NCBI RefSeq assembly: GCF_027891095.1
Contig: NZ_JAQIIO010000010.1
Location: forward strand, 1-64,000
Reading direction: 5' to 3'
Origin: Aliiroseovarius salicola
Lineage (GTDB): Bacteria > Pseudomonadota > Alphaproteobacteria > Rhodobacterales > Rhodobacteraceae
Length of the DNA stretch: 64,000 bases
A program made the translations under genes and the position numbers. Shown piece after piece: positions 25,984 to 33,156 of this stretch. Position 1 is the first letter of the stretch; every line of letters begins with the position of its first letter. The notes below the pieces were generated by a model that was not told where the DNA came from, ran no database searches, and was given only the letters and a program-made list of their open reading frames with translations.

Positions 25984-27269
25984 GCGGGAATTTCCTTCAG
26001 GGCGCTGGCCAAGGTGTCGATCAGGAAATCAGCCTGTGTACGGTTGAAACACATTGGTGGGCGGATCTTTATCGCGTGGTATTCGCGGCCCATGGAATGC
26101 AGTAATACGCCACGATTGCGCATCTCTTCGACCAGCTGGGCGGTGAAGTCGGCGGTGGGCGTGAGGGCAGGGTCGGCCACGAATTCCATACCGAGGAACA
26201 TGCCCGATCCTCGTACATCAGCAATCATCGGGTGGTCGATCTGGCGCAACAGGTTTAGTGTGTAGTCCCCGGTATCTCTGGCGTTCTCAACAAGGTCTTC
26301 CTCTTCCAGCACATCCAGCACCGCATTTGCGGCGGCGGCGGACACCGGGTTGCCGCCGAAAGTGTTGAAGTAACCAAAGGCGTTGCGGAACTGGGCGAGG
26401 ATCTCGGGTCGCGCGACAACGCCAGCCACCGGATGTCCGTTGCCCATCGGCTTGCCCATGGTCACGATGTCGGGCACCAGCCCGATCCGTTCGTGGCCCC
26501 AGAAATCATACCCGGTGCGGCCAAAGCCCGGCTGCACCTCGTCGGCGATAATCACGCCGCCTGCACGGCGAACCACTTCGACCGCTGGTTCGAGAAAACC
26601 TTTGGGCAGGGTGGGGCAGCCTTCATTGGCGAAAAACGGATCAAGGATCAGAGCCGAGAAGCCGTGGCCTGACGCTTCAAGCTCGTCAATTGCGGACTGG
26701 ATGCCGTCGGCAAAGGCTTGGGCGTGAGTGTCATCTGATCCCCCCAAGGGGCGCAGATTGTCAGGTGCGGGTACTTTCTTGACCCAGTCGACATGGCCAC
26801 CGATTGGGGTCTTTTTCGCAGACAGGTGTGACACAAGATCAGTGTTGCCATGATAGGTGTTGTCGGTGCCGATAATGCCGGTTTTGCCAGTGAGCGCACG
26901 GGCCATGCGCAGGGCAATGTCGTTGGCCTCGGATCCCGTACAGACCATGATCATGGCTGACAGATCATGACGCATTGTGGCGGTCAGGCGATCAGCGTAA
27001 TCCAGAATGCCTTCATGCAGATACCGGGTATGGGTGTTCAGCGTGAGCGCCTGTTTGGTGATCGCCTCGACCACTTTCGGATGGGCATGCCCAACATGCG
27101 GTACGTTGTTATAACAATCCAGAAGGCGATTGCCGTCAGCATCCCAAACCCAGGCCCCTTCACCCCTCACAAGATGTACGGGAGTATCATAAAAGGTGGT
27201 CATATTCGGGCCAAGCAGTCGCTCGCGACGGGCGAGGATTGTGGCAGTGGATTGGGCAGAATCTGGCAT
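25980..27269 (-). CDS. Class-III PLP aminotransferase or phospho-lyase
   Basis: A 429-residue fold-type I PLP enzyme. The cofactor-phosphate site is CTGSEANDIALRMAR, the Asp that binds the pyridine is in IIADEVQPGFGRTG, and the Schiff-base Lys is in VTMGKPMGNG. The early segment CYNNVPHVGHAHPKVVEA resembles the AGXT2L1/AGXT2L2 group, which act as O-phosphoethanolamine or 5-phosphohydroxylysine phospho-lyases, not transaminases. Coupled to the downstream kinase by a 4-base overlap, it would remove the phosphate that kinase adds. Omega-aminotransferase activity is the alternative. Confidence 0.8.
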   Translation of the reverse strand: MPDSAQSTATILARRERLLGPNMTTFYDTPVHLVRGEGAWVWDADGNRLLDCYNNVPHVGHAHPKVVEAITKQALTLNTHTRYLHEGILDYADRLTATMRHDLSAMIMVCTGSEANDIALRMARALTGKTGIIGTDNTYHGNTDLVSHLSAKKTPIGGHVDWVKKVPAPDNLRPLGGSDDTHAQAFADGIQSAIDELEASGHGFSALILDPFFANEGCPTLPKGFLEPAVEVVRRAGGVIIADEVQPGFGRTGYDFWGHERIGLVPDIVTMGKPMGNGHPVAGVVARPEILAQFRNAFGYFNTFGGNPVSAAAANAVLDVLEEEDLVENARDTGDYTLNLLRQIDHPMIADVRGSGMFLGMEFVADPALTPTADFTAQLVEEMRNRGVLLHSMGREYHAIKIRPPMCFNRTQADFLIDTLASALKEIPA

Positions 27270-27689
27270 CTAATCCTCCTGAATGCGGCCGCGCAGGGCC
27301 TTGACCTGCCCACGCCGTGTTTTCGCATCGAGTCGACGTTTCTTTGATCCCATGGTGGGGCGTGTGGCGATGCGGCGCTTAGGCGCGACAAGCGCTTTTC
27401 GGATCATTTCTGCCAGTCGCTCGGCCGCAATCTCGCGGTTGCGGGCCTGGCTGCGCGTGTCTTCAACGCGAATGATCAGCGCGCCATCTTGCGTCCATTT
27501 ACGCCCCGCGATTCGTTTCAGGCGGTTTTTCACTGGTTGGGTGAGCGCAGGACAGCGGGCGGCTTCAAAGCGCAGTTCAACAGCGGTGGACACTTTGTTT
27601 ACATTCTGCCCGCCCGGACCTGACGAGCGCGAAAAGCTCTCGGTATATTCCCAGTCTTGCAAAGTGATATCATCGGTTACGCGGATCAT
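27270..27689 (-). CDS. arfB: Alternative ribosome-rescue factor ArfB (class-I release-factor-like peptidyl-tRNA hydrolase)
   Basis: A 139-residue protein that frees stalled ribosomes by hydrolysing peptidyl-tRNA. The catalytic GGQ is at residues 26-28 in SGPGGQNVNKVSTAVELRF. The C-terminal tail is very basic (PTMGSKKRRLDAKTRRGQ...), as needed to occupy the empty mRNA channel. It directly abuts the aminotransferase start (stop at 27270-27272, next start 27269). The region upstream of its start holds the 8-bp tandem repeats. Confidence 0.93.
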   Translation of the reverse strand: MIRVTDDITLQDWEYTESFSRSSGPGGQNVNKVSTAVELRFEAARCPALTQPVKNRLKRIAGRKWTQDGALIIRVEDTRSQARNREIAAERLAEMIRKALVAPKRRIATRPTMGSKKRRLDAKTRRGQVKALRGRIQED

Positions 27690-27764
27690 GGGCGCACCCT
27701 AGCGGATTGGATCCAAAATGGAAGGGGATGTATCTTGACGTGTACCAGAAAATTGGATTTCGAA

Positions 27765-27880
27765 GAAAACTAGAAAACTAGAAAACTAGAAAACTAGAAA
27801 ACTAGAAAACTAGAAAACTAGAAAACTAGAAAACTAGAAAACTAGAAAACTAGAAAACTAGAAAACTAGTTTTCTAGTTC
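27765..27880. repeat. Tandem array of 13 copies of GAAAACTA ending in an inverted copy
   Basis: Positions 27765-27868 are 13 perfect head-to-tail copies of the octamer GAAAACTA (104 bp). The array ends with GTTTTCTAGTTC, so the last unit and the following bases form the palindrome GAAAACTAGTTTTC. Each junction contains CTAG. No reading frame uses the array. It lies 75 bases upstream of arfB, on the 5' side of that gene. Confidence 0.98.
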
Positions 27881-27927
27881 GTGGACTATTGTCCCTCGTT
27901 CACTGCAAGGGCCACAAGAGTGAGAGC

Positions 27928-27963
27928 AAAAGAAAAGGGTCGCCCGCCTGTGGGACGACCCTT
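27928..27963 (-). terminator. Intrinsic terminator of the small RNA or leader
   Basis: On the minus strand AAGGGTCG pairs with CGACCCTT over 8 bp around a 13-base loop, followed by TTTTCTTTT. It lies just before the octamer array in the direction of transcription. Confidence 0.85.
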
Positions 27964-28051
27964 CGAGATTTCGGAGGTGAGGCCGGTTAGTCGGAACTGC
28001 CCGTCAACCTGGCCAACGATACCTTCTGAGGCTGCCCAGAAGGTGCATGAC

Positions 28052-28093
28052 CTAAAATGTCCCGGCACCTCGCTCCATTGCATCTCTCGACAT
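28052..28093 (-). CDS. 13-codon upstream ORF with very strong Shine-Dalgarno
   Basis: ATG at 28093 follows AAAGGAGGTG by 3-4 bases and encodes MSRDAMERGAGTF before TAG. The ribosome site is as strong as any in the window, which argues the frame is translated. The peptide has no run of one amino acid such as classical attenuator leaders have. A second frame beginning at ATG 28083 (MQWSEVPGHF..., 65 residues) overlaps but has no better ribosome site and runs through the terminator hairpin. Confidence 0.5.
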   Translation of the reverse strand: MSRDAMERGAGTF

Positions 28094-28124
28094 GGACACC
28101 TCCTTTCTCAATGTTAGCGATATT

Positions 28125-28155
28125 AGGATGGTGCCACATATTTTGTATTTGTCAA
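28125..28155 (-). promoter_or_regulatory. Candidate promoter of the small RNA or leader
   Basis: On the minus strand a perfect TTGACA (28150-28155) is followed after 19 bases by CATCCT (28125-28130) and then by TAATAT (28120-28125). It begins 6 bases beyond the yhhQ stop codon, so the unit would have its own start separate from yhhQ. Spacing is slightly long. Confidence 0.45.
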
Positions 28156-28161
28156 AACTTT

Positions 28162-28782
28162 TTACGCAACACTTGGTGAAAGTTTTGTGACCATCACCCG
28201 GAACGGGATCAAGGCAACAAGCGCAAGCGCAAGTTTGACCATCCAATCAGCCACGGCCAAAGACACCCAAAGGGGTGCCAAAAAGCCCATACCAAGCAAG
28301 GGCAAAACCTCTCCGGCCCAGCTGACATCATTGGCTGGTTCGATGAAGGTCAGGGCACCCGAAAAGGCGATGGTGAAAAAGAGCGCAGTGTCGACCGAGC
28401 TGCCCACAAGGGTGGACACAACCGGTGCGCGCCACCAGCGGCCGGCACGAAGGCGGTCGAAAATGGCCACGTCCAACAGTTGGGCCACAAGGAAGGCCGT
28501 GCCGGAGCCGATGGCGATGCGCAGGGTCACGAGCGGACCGTACTCGCCCATGATCTGCGTGCCGATGAACGAGCAGATTACACCGACAACAAAGCCGACA
28601 AAGACAACTTTGCGGGCGGGTCCTGCGCCATAGACGCGGTTCATCACATCGGTGACGAGGAAAGCAATAGGATAGGTGAAGGCACCCCAAGTGAGCCAGT
28701 TGCCCAACAGGAATTGCACGAGGATGTTTGAGGCCACCACAACGGCGGCCATGGCGATTACGCCAGGAAGGATACGTTTCAT
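28162..28782 (-). CDS. yhhQ: Queuosine precursor transporter YhhQ (VUT family)
   Basis: About 206 residues with six predicted membrane helices. It belongs to the VUT/COG1738 family, which imports queuosine precursors (preQ0 or preQ1). The segment GNWLTWGAFTYPIAFLVTDVMNRVYG is diagnostic of the family. The start at 28782 (MKRILPGVIAMAAVVVASN) is chosen because the first helix then begins at once; a frame from 28875 would add a hydrophilic 31-residue tail. It stands alone, with the small-RNA unit immediately downstream. Confidence 0.87.
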   Translation of the reverse strand: MKRILPGVIAMAAVVVASNILVQFLLGNWLTWGAFTYPIAFLVTDVMNRVYGAGPARKVVFVGFVVGVICSFIGTQIMGEYGPLVTLRIAIGSGTAFLVAQLLDVAIFDRLRAGRWWRAPVVSTLVGSSVDTALFFTIAFSGALTFIEPANDVSWAGEVLPLLGMGFLAPLWVSLAVADWMVKLALALVALIPFRVMVTKLSPSVA

Positions 28783-28914
28783 GTCTCTGATCCGTTTTAT
28801 CAAGGTAGCGGCGACTTGGCCTTCTGATCGCATTGGAACAGAAGCGCACCGGAAATAGCGGCAGTTTGTTAACAATTCAAGAGTTATTCTGAAAATTCCC
28901 GATGGGTACTGAGG

Positions 28915-29817
28915 TCAGATCCCGTCAGGCACCACATATTCCACCAGCTCTGTGACCTGGAAAAACTGGAAGTTGTCGTCAGAAATCATGGTCAGACGAA
29001 TCTGCCCCTGATCATCTTGCCATACGGCGATGCCTTCCAGATTATCGTGAACGCCCAAGCCCGAGCGAAGCAGCTCTATTTCATTCTCTGGTCCATTTTC
29101 ACCCAAATCAAAACGGCGCACCCGGCTGGTGAAGCCAAGGATGCCTGCCAAGTGCCTTTCAAGCACATACAATTTGCCATCTGGCCCAATATCCGCCCCG
29201 ACCGGAAGGTAAGGGGCGCGGCGCGGTATGTTCTGGCTGCGATCCCATTTTTCGGAACCGCGTTTCAGCCGATAGATCGGAAATCGCGATTTGCTGCGGC
29301 TGCGTTCGGGGATCAGATATAGCGTTCCCTTTGCATCTACAGCCATGGCCTCCAGAGAGGAGTTGTTCTGCATCCGCTTGAAGTCCGCGTGTTTGGGCAT
29401 ATTGCGCGAGGCTTCACCAAGTGTGTCATAAGATTGCACACGATGCCGGGCTTCAAAACTAATAAAATACCTGCCTTGGTCATCAATCGCCAGCCCTTCG
29501 CTGTCGGTAAAGAACCGGGGTAACGGATTGCCCTGATCGGTGAGCAATGCGGCGGGTACGGTGTCGATGACCCGCTCGATCTGACCCGCTTCATTGCGGA
29601 TAATATGCCCTTTGACGAAAAAACCACGGTCCGTGATCGCAGTAAAATTGCGACCATTCTGTGTGACCTCAAGACCCGAAAACCCACCAAACTGCGGGCC
29701 GTCCCCGCGCCAGCGGAACGACTGCTGATATGTGGCATTGTTCCCTGTCTGAGCCTCGCCAAAGGCAGTCAACAGGACAAGCGCAAATGCTAGTGCGAAG
29801 ATAGAACGGAGCCGCAT
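28915..29817 (-). CDS. Secreted esterase-like-activity-of-phytase domain protein
   Basis: A 300-residue secreted protein with a signal peptide (residues 1-22, ending GEAQ). Beta-propeller strands of the phytase-like esterase domain family follow ([56 protein letters not shown]). The repeated E-G-(L/M)-A motifs mark propeller blades. The substrate is unknown. Its start lies 28 bases inside the end of mepA, so both genes are co-transcribed. Confidence 0.8.
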   Translation of the reverse strand: MRLRSIFALAFALVLLTAFGEAQTGNNATYQQSFRWRGDGPQFGGFSGLEVTQNGRNFTAITDRGFFVKGHIIRNEAGQIERVIDTVPAALLTDQGNPLPRFFTDSEGLAIDDQGRYFISFEARHRVQSYDTLGEASRNMPKHADFKRMQNNSSLEAMAVDAKGTLYLIPERSRSKSRFPIYRLKRGSEKWDRSQNIPRRAPYLPVGADIGPDGKLYVLERHLAGILGFTSRVRRFDLGENGPENEIELLRSGLGVHDNLEGIAVWQDDQGQIRLTMISDDNFQFFQVTELVEYVVPDGI

Positions 29818-30668
29818 TGATTTGGAAGATCCGCAAGAGTGATCGGAGCGCGAGGTTTGCGCGGTTTTGAGGGTTTGGGCGGGGGCGGCGGCGGGTCCAG
29901 AATGTCATTCACCCACTTCACCGCATCAGCACAGCCGTCTCCGGGGGGAGGCGGATCCTGATTAACACAACCTTTCACGCCCTTGGGGCAATTCAGGCGC
30001 ACATGGAAATGATAGTGGTGCCCCCACCATGGACGAATTTTTCGCAACCAAGCCCGATTGCCTTTTTCATCGTTACACATCTGAACCTTTGCGCCGGGAA
30101 AGACGAAAATCCGCGCCACGCGGGAATCTTTGGCCGCAGCCTTGAGGATATTGTGATGCGCGCGCGTCCAGTTTTCGTTTACATAGGCGCCTTCGGCGCG
30201 GCGGGTTGAAATGGATGACAGGCTTTCACGCTCTGAACCGCTCAGGTTCAAACGCTGAGGTGGCAACATCCAGATATCAGCGTCCAATCCGATCTGGTGC
30301 GAACGGTGCCCCGATAGCATTGGGCCTCCGCGAGGTTGCGAAAGATCCCCCACATAAAGCCCTTCCCAACCTTTCTGCCGAGCGGCCTTGCGCGACAGAT
30401 CTTGAATGAAATCGATCAGCTCGGGGTGGCCCCAATTGCGGTTGCGCGACAGGCGCATGGCTTGCCAGGTTTTGCCAGTCTGCGGCAATTGCACAGCCCC
30501 TGCCACACATCCCTTTGCATAAGATCCGAAAGCGGCGGCCCGCTGGGCTGAACCTTTCTTGGCGGCTCCGAAGAATTCTTTTGCGGGACGTTCCGCTGTT
30601 GCAGGCGTGCCAACTGCCAAGGCTGCTCCAAGGATCAGGGCGGGTAGGGCTCGAAAATTTCTGCTCAT
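29790..30668 (-). CDS. mepA: Penicillin-insensitive murein endopeptidase MepA
   Basis: A 292-residue periplasmic LAS-family zinc peptidase that cleaves D-Ala-meso-diaminopimelate cross-links in peptidoglycan. A signal peptide ends near TPATA. The zinc and catalytic residues lie in [16 protein letters not shown] (HxxxxxxD) and in [12 protein letters not shown] (HxH). Cysteines flanking [14 protein letters not shown] form the usual disulfide region. The tail is proline-rich ([15 protein letters not shown]). It overlaps the phytase-domain gene by 28 bases. Confidence 0.93.
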   Translation of the reverse strand: MSRNFRALPALILGAALAVGTPATAERPAKEFFGAAKKGSAQRAAAFGSYAKGCVAGAVQLPQTGKTWQAMRLSRNRNWGHPELIDFIQDLSRKAARQKGWEGLYVGDLSQPRGGPMLSGHRSHQIGLDADIWMLPPQRLNLSGSERESLSSISTRRAEGAYVNENWTRAHHNILKAAAKDSRVARIFVFPGAKVQMCNDEKGNRAWLRKIRPWWGHHYHFHVRLNCPKGVKGCVNQDPPPPGDGCADAVKWVNDILDPPPPPPKPSKPRKPRAPITLADLPNQCGSVLSSH

Positions 30669-30681
30669 TTCTCGTACCTCC

Positions 30682-32010
30682 TCAATGCTCCCCTTCAGGT
30701 TTAACCCAGAAGAGCATGACCAGCCCTACTATGAAAAGGCCTATCAGCGGGGTTACGCCGAGTTGCTGGCTTCCGGTCACTGCTGTCACGATCCCAATCA
30801 GGAACGGAGCAAGGAAGCTGGTGGCTTTACCTGCAAGGGCGTAGAGGCCAAAAGCTTCGGTCATCCGATCGGGGTTGGCCTGACGCACCATCATTGTGCG
30901 GCTGGCTGATTGAAGCGCACCGCCAGCTGCACCGATTACGGCTCCAAGGATGTAAAATGAGATGTCGGGCAAGGAGCTTTCAGTGCTGACGCTGATGCCG
31001 AAGACGCTTTCGCGCGACACAAATACAACGCTGATCGCGACCAAGGTCAGAGCGATAATGCAGAAGGTGATGACCGGTTTGGGGCCAAAAGTGTGATCCG
31101 CCTTGCCGCCCAGCCAAGCAAAGAGCGCACCGGTGATAATGGCGACGATACCAAAGATCCCCACATTCACCACGCTCCAGCCCAAAACACCCGCAGCGTA
31201 AATCCCGCCGAAGGTATACATCCCGTTTAGTGCATCGCGGTAGAACATTGAGCTGCCGAGATAGGCAAACAGGCTTTTTGATTTTGGCAGGTGGCGCAAT
31301 GTGCGCCCCAGGTCAGCAATTGCATGTTTGATCACTTGCGGATCGGGAGCCGAGTGTTTCGGATCCCGCACCCACAGGAAAAACGGGATCATGAATACCA
31401 TGTACCACAGTGCGGTCAGCGGCCCGACAAAGCGTGTGCCTTCGTGTGTCGCCGGATCCAGCCCCAGTATTGGTTCGATGCCTAGCAGCGTGCGCCCTTC
31501 GGGGTGATCTGCAAACAGCGTCAGCATGATCACCAGCGCCAGCAGCCCTCCGATATAGCCAAAGGCCCAGCCATTACCGGAAATCCGACCGATCTCTTCT
31601 CGTGTGCCAAGGTCAGGCAGCATGGAGTTTGTGAAGATCGTCGCAAATTCCATACCGATCAGGCCGATGGCAAACATCAACAAGATAAATCGCAGGTCTT
31701 CCAGACCCGGAACCGCAAACCAGATGCCGAAGGACCCGACCACATACATCAGCGAGAATATCCAGATCCAGCGCAGACGATTGCCACTGGTATCGGCGAT
31801 GGCCCCAAGGATCGGGGCGAGAAGGGCGATACACAGCCCGGCAAACCCAACGGTGAACCCCCAGGTGGCTTGCGCTTCTGCACCGTCACCAATCAGCGAC
31901 TTGACATAGGGGCCAAAGATAAATGTCAGGATCAGTGTGTTATAGGGCTGGCTGGCCCAATCGAACCAGAACCATCCCCAAATGCGCTTGCGCGCTGTAA
32001 TCTCTGCCAT
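30682..32010 (-). CDS. UMF1-family MFS transporter
   Basis: About 442 residues with roughly twelve membrane helices. The opening WGWFWFDWASQPYNTLILTFIF is the hallmark of the UMF1/Vps22-like MFS group, related to yeast Atg22 vacuolar amino-acid exporters. The substrate is not known in bacteria; amino acids are a guess from Atg22. The start at 32010 has AGGGGC upstream; a GTG at 32064 would overlap the preceding thioesterase gene. It sits 13 bases before mepA and may share its transcript. Confidence 0.85.
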   Translation of the reverse strand: MAEITARKRIWGWFWFDWASQPYNTLILTFIFGPYVKSLIGDGAEAQATWGFTVGFAGLCIALLAPILGAIADTSGNRLRWIWIFSLMYVVGSFGIWFAVPGLEDLRFILLMFAIGLIGMEFATIFTNSMLPDLGTREEIGRISGNGWAFGYIGGLLALVIMLTLFADHPEGRTLLGIEPILGLDPATHEGTRFVGPLTALWYMVFMIPFFLWVRDPKHSAPDPQVIKHAIADLGRTLRHLPKSKSLFAYLGSSMFYRDALNGMYTFGGIYAAGVLGWSVVNVGIFGIVAIITGALFAWLGGKADHTFGPKPVITFCIIALTLVAISVVFVSRESVFGISVSTESSLPDISFYILGAVIGAAGGALQSASRTMMVRQANPDRMTEAFGLYALAGKATSFLAPFLIGIVTAVTGSQQLGVTPLIGLFIVGLVMLFWVKPEGEH

Positions 32011-32044
32011 ACTCGTGCCCCTGTTCGCTTGTTTGTTGGGACGA

Positions 32045-32659
32045 TCAAACAGGGTTTGTGTCACCGGGGCAAGATTGCTTATTCATTTCCTCAACTGAAG
32101 GAACCAGTGTCGGAGCAACTTTTTGCACAGGTTTTTCCGGAGGCCACGGACGTTGATTGTCCGCTGTGATCCATGCCGCCACCCAATCCGGTAAATCTGG
32201 GGTATTACCATCATGACCAAGGGCCCCGCACACTCGGCTGGTCGACACGATACCATTGCGGTCGGTCACGGCTGAGCGATAGACGATCTGGTTGGCACAG
32301 TCGTCACCCTTCCACATGCTTTGCTCCACATAGAAAAACCGGTCATCCCAACCCACCAGGCGCGACTGCATCTCAACCCGTTCGAACATCTTGATCCGCC
32401 TGCGGTAGCGCACGCTGGCGCCAGCCATGGTCAGACCCCATCGGTTCCTGAGCAAAACCCGGCTGAGCCCTGTGCGCCCCGCCAGTGGAATGCGCCCGAG
32501 ATCGTAAAGCGTAAGGGTGCGACCGTTGTTTAACTCGCGCCAGAGGTCCAGATCCCAGGGCCAGCAGCGGTGATGGCTGACATGCACACCGGTCACTGGC
32601 AGGGGCTCTGCCCGGACATTTTTAACCAGCTCTTTCACCATGCGGATAAAGGGATACAT
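32045..32659 (-). CDS. Acyl-CoA thioesterase-like (hot-dog fold, THEM6-type) protein
   Basis: About 204 residues. A hot-dog-fold region contains WDLDLWRELNNGRTLTLYDLGR, similar to the 4HBT/THEM6 active-site helix pattern (acidic residue then NN-R). VGWDDRFFYVEQSMW forms a later strand. The start at 32659 follows AAAAAAGGAGCGCG closely; an in-frame start at 32707 is less likely. The acyl-CoA substrate is unknown. The C-terminal 50 residues are Pro-rich and probably flexible. Confidence 0.78.
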   Translation of the reverse strand: MYPFIRMVKELVKNVRAEPLPVTGVHVSHHRCWPWDLDLWRELNNGRTLTLYDLGRIPLAGRTGLSRVLLRNRWGLTMAGASVRYRRRIKMFERVEMQSRLVGWDDRFFYVEQSMWKGDDCANQIVYRSAVTDRNGIVSTSRVCGALGHDGNTPDLPDWVAAWITADNQRPWPPEKPVQKVAPTLVPSVEEMNKQSCPGDTNPV

Positions 32660-32781
32660 CGCGCGCTCCTTTTTTGTCGTTCTTTCGTGACTTTCCCTAT
32701 GCGTCAACCAAGACCGAGCGTCACCCTTGCCCTTTTGTCCCCGGCCCCCTAGATGGAATGAAGGCCAAGAAAGGAGCGCCC

Positions 32782-33069
32782 ATGCTGTCGCTGATCCAGA
32801 TCCTGTTGATGATCGTTTCGATCGTCTGGTACATTGTCATCGCCCATATCGTGATGTCATGGTTGATCAATTTCCAAGTGCTCAATCTGCGCCAACAGCT
32901 TGTGGCCCAGATCTGGTACGGGCTTAACCGTTTGCTTGACCCGATCTATTCCAAGATCCGCCGCTTCCTGCCACCGATGGGTGGGCTGGATCTTGCGCCG
33001 CTGGTCCTGCTGATTGGATTGATGGCGGTCAGGATCATCCTGATCAACAACGTGTCCAATTTTTACTGA
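32782..33069 (+). CDS. YggT-family membrane protein
   Basis: A 95-residue protein with two hydrophobic segments (LIQILLMIVSIVWYIVIAHIVMSWL and LAPLVLLIGLMAVRIILI) around the conserved loop LLDPIYSKIRRFLPPMGGLDLAPL, diagnostic of YggT. Members are linked to envelope biogenesis and osmotic tolerance; their mechanism is unclear. The ATG at 32782 is preceded by AAGGAGCG. It is followed 87 bases later by recQ on the same strand. Confidence 0.92.
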   Translation: MLSLIQILLMIVSIVWYIVIAHIVMSWLINFQVLNLRQQLVAQIWYGLNRLLDPIYSKIRRFLPPMGGLDLAPLVLLIGLMAVRIILINNVSNFY

Positions 33070-33156
33070 CGTAAAGCAGCCTCCACGTTTTCCCACCTTG
33101 TCCTGACGACCGGGGTATGAGAGTTTGTTCGCCATAAGAAACGAGCAGCTGCCCAT

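Larger units (their letters stand above)
27928..28116 (-). ncRNA. Candidate small RNA or mRNA leader with internal anti-Shine-Dalgarno
   Basis: A probable short transcription unit between yhhQ and arfB. It starts near 28116, carries a perfect-looking Shine-Dalgarno (AAAGGAGGTG, 28097-28106) and a 13-codon ORF, and ends at the terminator at 27928-27963. About 120 nt after the Shine-Dalgarno the RNA contains CACCTCC (27973-27979 on the plus strand as GGAGGTG), exactly complementary to GGAGGTG. Further pairings are ACCTTCT/AGAAGGT, an alternative GGTGC/GCACC that shares bases with it, and GGCC-GGTT/AACCGGCC. This could be an attenuator, a stand-alone anti-SD sRNA, or a dual-function RNA. I recognise no named family. 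Confidence 0.55.

Noticed and set aside
27765-27868. Possible CRISPR array
   Set aside because: The repeat is only 8 bp and has no spacers; it is a simple tandem repeat.
27886-28083. 65-codon minus-strand frame starting MQWSEVPGHF
   Set aside because: Overlaps the stronger 13-codon frame, lacks its own Shine-Dalgarno and runs through the terminator hairpin.
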